The notes under the pieces were generated by a model. That model saw nothing but the letters and a program-made list of their open reading frames with translations. It was not told where the DNA came from and did not search any database. The position numbers were made by a program, and so were the translations under genes. From Streptomyces cavernicola (GTDB taxonomy: Bacteria; Actinomycetota; Actinomycetes; Streptomycetales; Streptomycetaceae): 64,000 bases of DNA. The stretch is taken from contig NZ_JASCIQ010000005.1 in assembly GCF_029968035.1 (NCBI RefSeq), positions 62,001 through 126,000 on the forward strand. Direction: 5' to 3'. Positions 55,901-63,296 of the stretch are shown one piece after another. Within the stretch, counting starts at the first letter, position 1. The number at the start of each line of letters is the position of its first letter.

Positions 55901-55926
55901 AGCAGATGTGGGACGGCTTGCTCTAG
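52915..55926 (+). CDS. Imm35-like / Pro-rich linker / deaminase / SUKH-4 fusion
   Basis: A 1003-residue multidomain protein. Residues 1-90 resemble the Imm35/YrhB immunity domain (TFAQAQERAEEWING... LVIARDSGEATLWPGLPV). A disordered Pro/Ala/Gly linker of about 560 residues follows, with collagen-like PPGPPGAPG runs and three (H)xAATM motifs. At about 690-770 a deaminase-like domain has H712-P-E714 and C741...C748 (ESCELPGAYC). Residues 819-1003 are SUKH-4-like (FDQRAVSRQGVPDIVAHTL ... SYLVMGSDFGRAICV). It is coupled to the WHH-SUKH-1 gene. No signal peptide. Domain names are by pattern recognition; boundaries are approximate. Confidence 0.82.
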   Translation: MVTFAQAQERAEEWINGDVPAYQHREVRVREFDLGFVVWAEDREDGPRSEGGRQRLVIARDSGEATLWPGLPVGEVIRRYEEEYAAAESPAAAASPERVDLNQTSFLLSPPEWLQEAADQMGIGERRGAAGSSAGSSAGAGSGGAGSAGSSAGASGGSAVAGPEVPAAPAPAPAPAPAPAPVPEPAPVPASAPVDATPWAGTDTNADDDDRSVSLPNTVTAPALSGSDDDGAASPAVAPDAKTELMEGGSQLPSTAVSPAYQREEQSAAPPAPPGVPAAPGVPGAPEPSSYGYPPAPPAPPAPPAAPPGPPAVPAAPGVEDVSEAPQAQQAPVAADSTPAASASASASSSVSSSAPSSAAPSAGDEVDVSSTPSGGPSDFDEAPAAESAPTPPPASGPGAPGTPAGGYVPTQLVSALGPDGPQPPGPPAPPAAPSAGGTGGGSVHQAATMFADPSALGSPGAPQPPGPPGPPGAPGAPQPPGPPGVPGAPQPPGPPGAPGAPGVPQPPGPPGPPGAPGAPQPPGPPGVPGGTGGGSVHQAATMFADPSALGSPGAPQPPGPPGAPGAPQPPGPPGAPGAPGVPGAPGAGSTPGAPAAPGVPSGPGAPGGPGEGVHHAATMLAGPAVGGPGQPGQPTPPGAPGVPGPPPGPPPGAPQPPQGPGPGQAPAYGYPQQPPAGQPTVGPGYQAVLRYRAQDGSEQQLIRRSAPGMPHPEWQILHELRGMNVPPQQVLELHTELESCELPGAYCARMIRETWPQARITSIAPYGADHASRQQGMQQLLAHQGELHQVADGPARPAPVRVPVQPVQPAPPIPPDGVAQELAGAFGPQGVFRFDQRAVSRQGVPDIVAHTLMWSGLPVDVSPFFWAQAQPGRPVPTLAELAQERGVQPASDAGSYLVMGSDFGRAICVQYGTANIVAVPVEAGPGGAPAVPQFVNTGLPEFVRCLALLGRMWRLRYGLNQEQAGRWTVDFQQQLAALDGAALGSPDNWWSVLLEQMWDGLL
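54223..54593 (+). repeat. 92-bp direct repeat inside the linker
   Basis: Two copies, 54223-54314 and 54502-54593, are nearly identical and exactly 279 bases (93 codons) apart. They encode GTGGGSVHQAATMFADPSAL and the following proline run. A third, diverged motif (VHHAATMLAGP) lies near 54754. The frame is preserved, so gain or loss of a unit would change linker length only. Confidence 0.85.
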
Positions 55927-56171
55927 CTCGCGGTCCGAGCACGGCTCTGGCTCTCGGCGCCGGATTCCGCCTTCAGGGGCGGGGTCCGGCGCCGTGTCGT
56001 TTCCGTACGGCTGTGAGCGTGCTGGTCTGTGGTTCGACCCCGGATTCCGACTTCGCCCGGTTTTCGCGCATCCTTGACCGAGGACATGGGTGGAGTGTTG
56101 CGGTATGAGCGCTTCGGCATGATCCATCAAGATGTGCGCCGAAGAGACCTGCGGGAAGAAGAGGTTCCAGG

Positions 56172-57080
56172 ATGAGTGCAGTGCCGTCGTCCCCCGGCTT
56201 CACTGTCGTACGGGGCCGTGGCTACCGGCCGCAGCAAGTGGACGCGTACGCCCAGGGCTTGTACGCCGACCGCGACGACGCCTGGGAACGGGCGGCCCGG
56301 CTGACCGTGCTCGCCAAGGAGATGGAGGACGAGGCCGCCCGGCTGCGCGAGGTCGTGGCGCGGCTCGCTCCGCAGACGTACGAGACGTTGGGCGCCGGTG
56401 CGCAGCGGCTGCTCGCCACGGTCCAGGAGGAGGCCGACGAGGTGCTCGACACCGGGCGGGCGGACGCGCTGCGGGCGGCCGAGGAGGCCGAGGCGTACGG
56501 GCGGGCGCAGCGCGAAGAGGCCGCCGCGCACGCCGAGTCGGTGCGCGGCGCGGCCGAGGAGCATGCGCGGCGGGTGCTCGACGCGGCGCAGCGCGAGGTC
56601 GACGAGGTCCGGGTCGGGGTGCGCAAGGAGACCAAGGAGCTGCGGAGTGAGGCGCTCGCCGTGCTGCGGGACACCCGGCAGCGGTGCGAGCGGCTCCTCG
56701 CCGACCAGGCGAAGGGGCAGGCGGAGCAGCGCGAGACCGAGCAGCGGGAGGAGGCGGAGCGGGTCGCGGCGACGGAAGGCTGCGAGTCTGAGCTCGGCGA
56801 GACCGGTGAGGCGCGGCGCGCGGAGGCCGAGCGGGCCCTCGCCGAGGCGGAGGAGTCGGCCCGGCACGGGCAGGAGGACGCGGACGCGCGCGCGGCGGAG
56901 GTGCTTGCGGAGGCGCGGCTGCGGGTGGAGCGGCTTGAGCGGGAGACGGAGCGGGTGCTGCGGGAGCACGCGGAGGCGGCGGCGGAGATGCGGGCGCACA
57001 TGGACCATGTGCGGAGCAGCCTCGCGGCGTTGGTGGGGTCGGCGGCGGTGCCGGGGGTGCCGGGGCAGGCTTCGGGGTGA
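56172..57080 (+). CDS. DivIVA-like coiled-coil protein
   Basis: A 302-residue protein with a short DivIVA-type N-terminus (FTVVRGRGYRPQQVDAYAQGLYADRDDAWERAARL) followed by nearly continuous coiled coil rich in Glu, Arg and Ala to residue 280. In Streptomyces such proteins have been called cellulose-binding, but the sequence suggests a cytoskeletal or polarity role. No membrane segment. It follows the SUKH-4 fusion by 245 bases and may be independently transcribed. Confidence 0.82.
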   Translation: MSAVPSSPGFTVVRGRGYRPQQVDAYAQGLYADRDDAWERAARLTVLAKEMEDEAARLREVVARLAPQTYETLGAGAQRLLATVQEEADEVLDTGRADALRAAEEAEAYGRAQREEAAAHAESVRGAAEEHARRVLDAAQREVDEVRVGVRKETKELRSEALAVLRDTRQRCERLLADQAKGQAEQRETEQREEAERVAATEGCESELGETGEARRAEAERALAEAEESARHGQEDADARAAEVLAEARLRVERLERETERVLREHAEAAAEMRAHMDHVRSSLAALVGSAAVPGVPGQASG

Positions 57081-57120
57081 GGTTCGGCACCGTCGACGTG
57101 GGTGCCGTCAGATCGCCCTG

Positions 57121-57271
57121 CGGGCTCGTCCTCAAGCGCCGGACGGGCTGATTCTGCTCCCCTCCCCGCCCCTTCCCGAAAGCTTGCAGCAGCTTCGGGG
57201 CTGCGCCCCGGACCCCGCTGTCCTTCGGCTGCCGCGCCGTCGTGGTTGCTCGCGCAGTTCCCCGCGCCCCT
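57121..57271. repeat. composite intergenic repeat island D
   Basis: The order differs from other islands: the GGCG-type module is inverted (CCTCAAGCGCCGGACGGGCT, 57130-57149), then CCCCGCCCCTTCCCGAA (57164-57180), then one core (about 57227-57271, TTGCTCGCGCAGTTCCCCGC). It lies between convergent genes. The core reaches into the stop codon and last codons of the symporter gene. Confidence 0.8.
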
Positions 57272-58985
57272 AGCGGGGTCGTACGCCTGCCAGGATTTCC
57301 GCTTCCACCTCCTCGTACCGGCGGCGTTGGTTCGCTCGGGGCTCGGGTGGGGTGAGGATCGTGCCGAGCCAGCCGAGGAGGAAGCCGAGGGGGATGGTGA
57401 CGATGCCCGTGGTGGTGAACGGGAACCAGTTGAAGTCGTGGTCGGGGAAGGCCGAGCCGGGGTGGCCGGAGACCAGGTTGGTGCCGGGGAGCAGGACGAG
57501 CACGGCGAGGGTGCCGCCGGCCAGGGTGCAGATCAGGCCCGTGCGGGTGTAGCGGCGCCAGAACAGGCTGTAGACCAGGGCCGGGGCGAGGGCCGATGCG
57601 CCCAGGCAGAAGGCCATGGAGATCAGCGGCTGCAGGTTGAGGTGTTGCACGGAGATCGCGAGGGCGATGGCGGTGAGGCCGACCGCGGCCGTCGAGGCGC
57701 GGGCGGACCGCAGCTCGCGGCGGGCGTCGCGCGGGCGGGAGGGGGCGAGGAGGTCGTGGGCCAGGGAGTTCGCGCAGGCCAGGATCATGCCGGCGACCGA
57801 GGCGAGCACCGTCAGGAAGACCATCGCCGTGACGGCCGTGAAGAGGAAGGTCTCCAGGGTCGGTGACTCGGGGCCGAACACGGCTTGCGCGGTGAGCAGC
57901 AGCGCCGTGTCGCCCTGGCCGTCGCCGGCCGCGAGCCGCTCCCGGCCGACGAGCGCGGTCGCGCCGAAGCCGATGACGGAGATGAGCAGGGCGAACACGG
58001 TCACGGACGCGACGGCCCAGGACATGGAGCGGCGTACGGCGGGGGCGCTGCGCGGCGCGTACATGCGCATCGTGACGTGCGGGAGGCAGGCGCCGCCGAG
58101 GACCACGGTCAGCTCGGAGGAGATCATGTCGAGCCGCGGGGCGGCGCCGCCCGCGAACTGCAGGCCGGCCTCCAGGAATCGGGGCCCGAGGCCGCTGCCG
58201 CGTTCGGCGGCGGCGAGCAGCGCGCCGGGGCTCCAGCCGAAGCGGTGCAGGACGAGCCCGGCGAGCAGCGTGCCCGCGCCGAGCAGCAGCACCATCTTGA
58301 TGAGCTGGATGAGGGCGGTGCCCTTCATGCCGCCGATCGCCGCGTAGCTGATCATCAGCGCACCGAGCAGCAGGATGCAGCCGGCCCGCAGGCCCGGCCG
58401 GTCGACGCCGAGGAGGAACACCAACACCTCGCCCGCGACGGCCAGTTGGACGACCATGAGGGGGAGGAGGGCGGCGAGGGTCGCGGCGCAGGCCGCGATG
58501 CGGACCCCTCGGGAGCGGCCGGGTGAAGGGCCGAAGCGGTGGGCGAAGACGTCGCCCATCGTGAACCGGCCCGCGTTCCGCAGGGGTTCGGCGAGCAGGA
58601 ACATCAGCAGGACCAGGGAGAGCGCCGTGGACAGGGCGAGGGCCACGCCGTCGTACCCGGTCAGGGAGATCACGCCGATCGTGCTGAGGAGCGTGGCCGC
58701 GGAGATGTAGTCGCCGGCGACGGCGAGGCCGCTCCGCGCCGGGGGCAGGGAGCGGGAGCCGGTGTAGAACTCGTCGAGGTCGTCGCGGTCGGGGCCGGTC
58801 AGCACGCACAGCAGCAGGGTGAGCGTGGCGACGGCGGTGAAGGCGATCAGGCAGGCCGTGCGGGTGCCGGGTGAGCCGAGGTCGAAGGGTTGTGCGGCGA
58901 GGTCGAGGGGCTGTGCGGCGAGGTCGAAGGGCTGTGCGGCGAGGTCGAAGGGCTGTATGGCGAGGACGCGGGCGGCCGCCGTCAT
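57270..58985 (-). CDS. ActP-type cation/solute symporter (SSS family)
   Basis: A 571-residue SSS transporter with about 13 helices and the acetate-permease pattern (DEFYTGSRSLPPARSGLAVAGDYISAATLL, GDVFAHRFGP, WAVASVTVFALLISVIGFGA). It is coupled by an ATGA overlap to the upstream DUF485 protein, the standard partner of ActP. An unusual N-terminal tail of four QPFDLAA-type heptads (about 11-37) comes from a 21-bp tandem repeat; a start after it is possible. The last residues (GVRPR) and stop lie in a repeat. Acetate or another monocarboxylate is the likely cargo. Confidence 0.9.
   Translation of the reverse strand: MTAAARVLAIQPFDLAAQPFDLAAQPLDLAAQPFDLGSPGTRTACLIAFTAVATLTLLLCVLTGPDRDDLDEFYTGSRSLPPARSGLAVAGDYISAATLLSTIGVISLTGYDGVALALSTALSLVLLMFLLAEPLRNAGRFTMGDVFAHRFGPSPGRSRGVRIAACAATLAALLPLMVVQLAVAGEVLVFLLGVDRPGLRAGCILLLGALMISYAAIGGMKGTALIQLIKMVLLLGAGTLLAGLVLHRFGWSPGALLAAAERGSGLGPRFLEAGLQFAGGAAPRLDMISSELTVVLGGACLPHVTMRMYAPRSAPAVRRSMSWAVASVTVFALLISVIGFGATALVGRERLAAGDGQGDTALLLTAQAVFGPESPTLETFLFTAVTAMVFLTVLASVAGMILACANSLAHDLLAPSRPRDARRELRSARASTAAVGLTAIALAISVQHLNLQPLISMAFCLGASALAPALVYSLFWRRYTRTGLICTLAGGTLAVLVLLPGTNLVSGHPGSAFPDHDFNWFPFTTTGIVTIPLGFLLGWLGTILTPPEPRANQRRRYEEVEAEILAGVRPR
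58878..58961 (-). repeat. 4 x 21-bp tandem repeat in symporter N-terminus
   Basis: Four head-to-tail copies of a 21-base unit (GAGGTCGAAGGG plus CTGTGCGGC on the plus strand) start at 58878, 58899, 58920 and 58941, with one to three differences. They encode heptads QPFDLAA, QPFDLAA, QPLDLAA and QPFDLG-like. The period is in frame. Confidence 0.95.
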
Positions 58986-59401
58986 CGCCGGGCCGCCAAC
59001 TCGGCCTGGCGGCGCAGCCGTTCGGAGAGCGGGTCGACGGCCCGGCGGGCCCGCCATTCGTACACGGCGATCGCGGCGAGCGTCACCGGCAGCTGGCAGG
59101 CGCCGAGCAGCAGCCCGGCGCTGAGGCCGCCGTCGACGCGCAGCGTCATGAAGCCGGGGGCGTACGCGGACAGGACCAGGAAGAGCGTGAAGTAGCCGAG
59201 CGCGGTGGCGGCGGCGACCCGGCGCAGCCACTTGTAGGCGGAGCGCAGGATGCGGATGTCGCTGTGCCGCCCGAGCGCGGGCCCGCTGGGCCGACGCCGT
59301 GGCGCGGCCGCCTTCGGGGCGCGGGGCAGCCAGGGGTACGTGAGGTGGGCGGAGTCTTCGTACGCGTGCGGGGTCGGCGGAGCGCTGTGGGGGTCGTGCA
59401 T
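58982..59401 (-). CDS. DUF485 membrane protein, symporter partner
   Basis: A 139-residue protein: Pro/His/Arg-rich cytoplasmic N-terminus (1-50), then DUF485 (about 50-135) with LRSAYKWLRRVAAATALGYFTLFLVLSAYAPGFM and a second helix. It precedes and overlaps (ATGA) the ActP-type symporter, as in other acetate permease operons. AAGGAG lies eight bases before the ATG at 59401; upstream in-frame codons lack an RBS. Confidence 0.9.
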   Translation of the reverse strand: MHDPHSAPPTPHAYEDSAHLTYPWLPRAPKAAAPRRRPSGPALGRHSDIRILRSAYKWLRRVAAATALGYFTLFLVLSAYAPGFMTLRVDGGLSAGLLLGACQLPVTLAAIAVYEWRARRAVDPLSERLRRQAELAARR

Positions 59402-59546
59402 AGGGGTGCTCCTTGCGCGCATCCGGTCCGGGGCGGGACCGCGGGGAGGCCCGGTACGTTACTCGCAGGTAGCGCAAAGGTGGAGGGGTTCTCGCGAACT
59501 GATCAGTCCCTGGACAGCTCCTGGTCAGTCCTTGGTCGGTACCTGG

Positions 59547-61196
59547 TCAGTCGACGCGGGGCACCTGTGACTGACGGTTCTCCTGGGACTGCTGAGGCGC
59601 TCCGGAGGCGGGGCGGGAGGCGTGGGATTCGGCCGCCGGCGCCTTCGCCTCCGGCTTCGCTCCCGGATTCGCCTCCGGCTCCTGCTTCAGTACGGGGAAG
59701 CGGCGCGGGGCGACCGTGAGCAGGACGACGAGGGCGAGTCCGGCGGCGCAGGCCGCGCCCAGGTACACCGCGTCGACGGCGGCGTCGATGGCGCGGCGGA
59801 CGCCCGCGTCGCCCGGGTTGCGTGCGGCGGAGTCGAGATCGGCCGAGCCGCCGAGCCGGGCCGTGAGGACGCCGTTGGCGATCGCGCCGAACACCGCGGC
59901 GCCCACGGTCTGGCCGATCTGGCGGCAGAACAGCACGGAAGCGGTGGTCGTGCCGCGCTCCGCCCAGCCCACCGTGGACTGCACGCCGACCATCAGCGGC
60001 AGCTGGAACAGGCCGAGCGCGGCGCCGAGCAGCAGCATGATCAGCGCGGGCTGCCAGGCGGACCCGGGATACGGCACCAGCTGGAACGAGAGCAGGATCA
60101 GGGCGGCCGCGGCCATGCCGACGACGGCGGTGTTCCGGAAGCCGATGCGCCGGTACACGTGCTGGCTGAGGGCCGCCGACACCGGCCAGCTGAGCGTCAT
60201 CACGCTGAGCACGAACCCGGCGGCCACCGGGTCGAGGCGCAGCACGGACTGCGCGTACGTCGGCAGGAACACCGTCGGCGCGACCATCAGGAGGCCGAGC
60301 GCGCCGAGGGCCAGGTTCACGGCGGCGATCGTGCGGCGCCGCCACACCCAGCCGGGGATGATCGGCTCGGCGGCGCGGCGCTCGATGAACACGGCGGCCA
60401 CGGCGAGCAGCGCGCCCGTGCCGAAGAGCGTGAGGGACGGCGCGGACAGCCAGGGCCAGGCGACGCCGCCCTGCACGACGGCGGTGAGGAGGACGCCGCC
60501 GCAGGCGAACACGGCCGCGGCGCCCGCCCAGTCGATCCGGCTCTCGGCGGCGTGCGAGCGGGCGGGCTCGTGCAGGTGGCGGGCGATCAGCCAGAGGGCG
60601 ACGGCGCCGACGGGCAGGTTGATCAGGAAGATCCAGCGCCAGTCGGCGTACGCGGCGAGCACCCCGCCGAGACCAGGACCCGCCACCGCGGACACGGCCC
60701 ACACGGTGGACAGCTTGGCCTGGATCTTGGGGCGTTGCTCCAGCGGGTACAGGTCGGCGGCCAGGGTCTGGACGGTGCCCTGGATGGCGCCGCCGCCGAG
60801 GCCCTGCACGACCCGGAAGGCGATGAGGGCGGCCATGTCCCAGGCGCCGGCGCAGAGCAGCGAGCCGAGGAGGAACAGGGCGATCCCGAAGAGCAGCACC
60901 GGCTTGCGGCCGAAGGTGTCGGAGAGCTTGCCGTAGACGGGCAGGGTGACGGTGACGGCGAGCAGATAGCCGGAGAACAGCCAGGAGAATACGGAGAAGC
61001 CGCCGAGGTCGCCGACGATCTGCGGGACGGCGGTCGCGATGATCGTGGCGTCGAGGGCGGCGAGCGCCATGGCGAGCATCAGCGCGGCCACGACGGCGCC
61101 GCGCCTGCGCGGGCTGCTCACTCCGGTTCTCACTCCGGTTCTCACTTCGGATCCCGCCTCGGATCCCGCCTCGGGTATGCCTTCCGCTGCCGCCAC
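59547..61196 (-). CDS. MFS transporter, DHA2 (EmrB/QacA) type
   Basis: A 549-residue proton antiporter with 14 predicted helices. Helix 1 LDATIIATAVPQIVGDLGG, the loop motif GKLSDTFGRKPVLLFG and motif C GPGLGGVLAAYADWRWIFLINLPVG are diagnostic of DHA2 drug exporters. The GTG at 61196 has AAAGGAT upstream. The N-terminal tail contains short in-frame repeats (EAGSEAGSEV, RTGVRTGV) coded by 12-base repeats. A Pro/Ala/Gln tail ends the protein. No regulator gene is beside it. Substrate unknown. Confidence 0.93.
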   Translation of the reverse strand: MAAAEGIPEAGSEAGSEVRTGVRTGVSSPRRRGAVVAALMLAMALAALDATIIATAVPQIVGDLGGFSVFSWLFSGYLLAVTVTLPVYGKLSDTFGRKPVLLFGIALFLLGSLLCAGAWDMAALIAFRVVQGLGGGAIQGTVQTLAADLYPLEQRPKIQAKLSTVWAVSAVAGPGLGGVLAAYADWRWIFLINLPVGAVALWLIARHLHEPARSHAAESRIDWAGAAAVFACGGVLLTAVVQGGVAWPWLSAPSLTLFGTGALLAVAAVFIERRAAEPIIPGWVWRRRTIAAVNLALGALGLLMVAPTVFLPTYAQSVLRLDPVAAGFVLSVMTLSWPVSAALSQHVYRRIGFRNTAVVGMAAAALILLSFQLVPYPGSAWQPALIMLLLGAALGLFQLPLMVGVQSTVGWAERGTTTASVLFCRQIGQTVGAAVFGAIANGVLTARLGGSADLDSAARNPGDAGVRRAIDAAVDAVYLGAACAAGLALVVLLTVAPRRFPVLKQEPEANPGAKPEAKAPAAESHASRPASGAPQQSQENRQSQVPRVD

Positions 61197-61317
61197 CGGC
61201 CCAGATCCTTTCCCCGTACATCCAATTCGCGCCGTCGGACACCATCTCACCCGGGCCGGTACGGCGGGAGGGGGCCGAGGTGGGCCGGGCGCGGGCTCGG
61301 GGGGGGCGGGCCGGGGG

Positions 61318-62733
61318 TCAGAGGACGCGCTTGAGGACCAGGTACTCGCCGGCGGCGCCCGTGATCTCGTACGTCGCGTCCGGGTGCAGCTCGCGGGCTG
61401 TGCGCAGCGGGTCCGGGTACTTGCCGCGGGTGTTGTCGAGGGCGATGTACTCGGGGGTGACGCCCTGGGTGTTGCCGATCCAGAACACCTGGCAGCGGGA
61501 GGTCAGCCGGCTGATCGGGGCGATGTTGGCCTCGACGCTCGCGCCGTCCGGGATGGCGTGGAGCAGCTCCTTGGCGGCGGCGAGGCGCGGGCGTTCGCGG
61601 TACGTGGCGGACTCGGTGAGCGTGCCGAGCGGCAGGGCCGTCGTCAGGGCGAGCGCCGCGGCGGCGACGGCGGCCGGCAGCTGGTGCGCGTACGACCGCA
61701 GCCAGGGGCGGGGGCTGCGGCGGCTGCGATCGAGCGCGTCGACGAGGGCGAGCGCGACGACCGGCATGAGCACGGCGCTGTAGTGCCAGTCCGTGCCCCA
61801 GTAGTGGCTGTCGCCGGAGACGAAGCGCCAGCCGAGCGTGGGCAGGGCGACGAGCAGGAGCGGGGAGCGCAGGGCGAGCAGCCCGGTGGTGGGGATCAGC
61901 AGCCAGCCCAGGGTGCGGAGCTTCTCGCCGAGGCCGTCGAACGGGGTCGGGCCCTCGCTGACCTTGACCCAGTAGTCGTAGCCGCCGGTGGTGTTGAAGG
62001 CGGGTATGAGCACGGTGAACGTGAGCAGCGCGGCCACGGCCCCGAAGGCGGCGAGCCCGATCGCGTACGGCAGCACGCGCGGCTGCGTCCTCCTGGCCCG
62101 CAGGGCGACGACGACGGCGAGCGCCGAGCAGGTCAGGCCCAGGTCCTCCTTGACGAGGACGAGCGGCAGCGCCCACCACAGGGCGGCCCGCCACCGCTCG
62201 CGCAGGACGGCCTCCAGGGAGAGGGCGATCAGCGGCACGGCGAAGGCGATCTCGTGGAAGTCGAAGTCGACGGCGCGCTGCAGCCCCCAGGACAGGCCGT
62301 ACGCCGCTCCGATCGCGAGGCCGCGGGCCCGCCCGAGCAGCCGGGCCGCGACCCGCGCCACGACGGCGGCGGACAGCGCGAACAGCGCGGCCTGCGCGAG
62401 GAGCAGCGTCACGGGCGAGGGGAACGCGCGGTAGAAGGGCGCGAGGAGGGCGGTGACGGGGCTGAAGTGGTCGCCGAGGATGTGCGCGCCGGGGCCCTTG
62501 AGGTCGGCGATCGGCGCCTGCAGGTGGGCGTAGGCGCGGATCGCCTGCTCGAAGATCCCGAGGTCCCAGGAACGGTTCTCCATCCGGTACCAGCGGAGTA
62601 CGGAGAGGAGGGCGTACGCGGTGAAGAGTGCGGTTGCGAGGAGGTACGGGTCGTACTGCGGGCGCGGGGCGGAGGGGCGCGCGGCCGGCGTGGGGGTGTC
62701 GTCGTGGGGGGTGACGAGGTCGGTGCCGGGCAT
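61318..62733 (-). CDS. DUF2079 polytopic membrane protein
   Basis: A 471-residue protein with about ten helices. WDLGIFEQAIRAYAH, GDHFSPVTALLAPFY and DFDFHEIAFAVPL are typical of DUF2079, whose members have a GT-C glycosyltransferase-like architecture. A short Pro-rich tail precedes helix 1. The RBS before the ATG is poor. Divergent from mfd, with repeat island E between. Enzymatic role is inferred only. Confidence 0.87.
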   Translation of the reverse strand: MPGTDLVTPHDDTPTPAARPSAPRPQYDPYLLATALFTAYALLSVLRWYRMENRSWDLGIFEQAIRAYAHLQAPIADLKGPGAHILGDHFSPVTALLAPFYRAFPSPVTLLLAQAALFALSAAVVARVAARLLGRARGLAIGAAYGLSWGLQRAVDFDFHEIAFAVPLIALSLEAVLRERWRAALWWALPLVLVKEDLGLTCSALAVVVALRARRTQPRVLPYAIGLAAFGAVAALLTFTVLIPAFNTTGGYDYWVKVSEGPTPFDGLGEKLRTLGWLLIPTTGLLALRSPLLLVALPTLGWRFVSGDSHYWGTDWHYSAVLMPVVALALVDALDRSRRSPRPWLRSYAHQLPAAVAAAALALTTALPLGTLTESATYRERPRLAAAKELLHAIPDGASVEANIAPISRLTSRCQVFWIGNTQGVTPEYIALDNTRGKYPDPLRTARELHPDATYEITGAAGEYLVLKRVL

Positions 62734-62762
62734 TGGGCCATGGTCTCAGGGCTCGGCTTCTC

Positions 62763-63207
62763 CCCCTCCCCGCCCCTTCCCGAAGTCCTCGGCGGACAGC
62801 CCCCGGGGGCTGCGCCCCCGACCCCCGCTCAGGCCGGGGCTGCGCCCCGGATTCCGACCCTCGCTCAGGCCGGGGCTTCGCCCCGTTCCCGGTTGTTTTT
62901 CGGCTGCCGCGCCGTTGTGGCTGGTCGCGCCGTTCCCCGCGCCCCCACCGGGGCTGCGCCCCGGTCCTCCGTGCCCCCGGCCGTCGCGCCCACGCGGCGG
63001 AGCCGCAGATGTCACAGCCCCGCGCCCCTGTAGGGCACCCCAAAATTCAGCCCCAGCTCGCAAAATCCAGCCCCTCCGGCGTTTGAGGAGCGGGGGTTCG
63101 GGGGCTGGCCCCCGAGCGGGGTCCGGGGCGGCAGCCCCGGGGGATGGGGGTCTGGGGGCGCAGCCCCCGGAGCTGTCCGCAGGACTTTTGGGGAGGGGCG
63201 GGGTGGG
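62763..63207. repeat. composite intergenic repeat island E
   Basis: It begins with CCCCGCCCCTTCCCGAAG (62763-62797) and ends with the inverse GTCCGCAGGACTTTTGGGGA (63175-63207). Between are one core (about 62902-62946, variant CGCGCCGTTCCCCGCG), GCGGCGGAGCCGCAGATG-type sequence (about 62996), the CTCCGGCGTTTGAGGAG module (about 63075) and GGGG...CCCC hairpins. It begins only 30 bases upstream of the DUF2079 start. No gene inside. The mfd promoter (TACGCT at 63220-63225) follows directly. Confidence 0.88.
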
Positions 63208-63296
63208 GTGGATGCGGCGTACGCTGGAGAACCCCCCGGCCCGTACGACGTGTCGGGCGTCTCGCGTTGCTCGCTTCCCGGACGGAAAACCCCTTC

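Noticed and set aside
50457..55926. Classical secreted polymorphic toxin or CDI locus
   Set aside because: No signal peptide, WXG, filamentous or RHS repeats and no secretion gene is present, so only the toxin and immunity domains are shared with such loci.
56200..58809. 869-residue frame across the DivIVA-like and symporter genes
   Set aside because: Arg/Pro/Ala-only composition, crosses a repeat island and two supported genes on different strands.
58878..58961. CRISPR or operator array
   Set aside because: Units are head to tail without spacers and stay in frame with the symporter gene.
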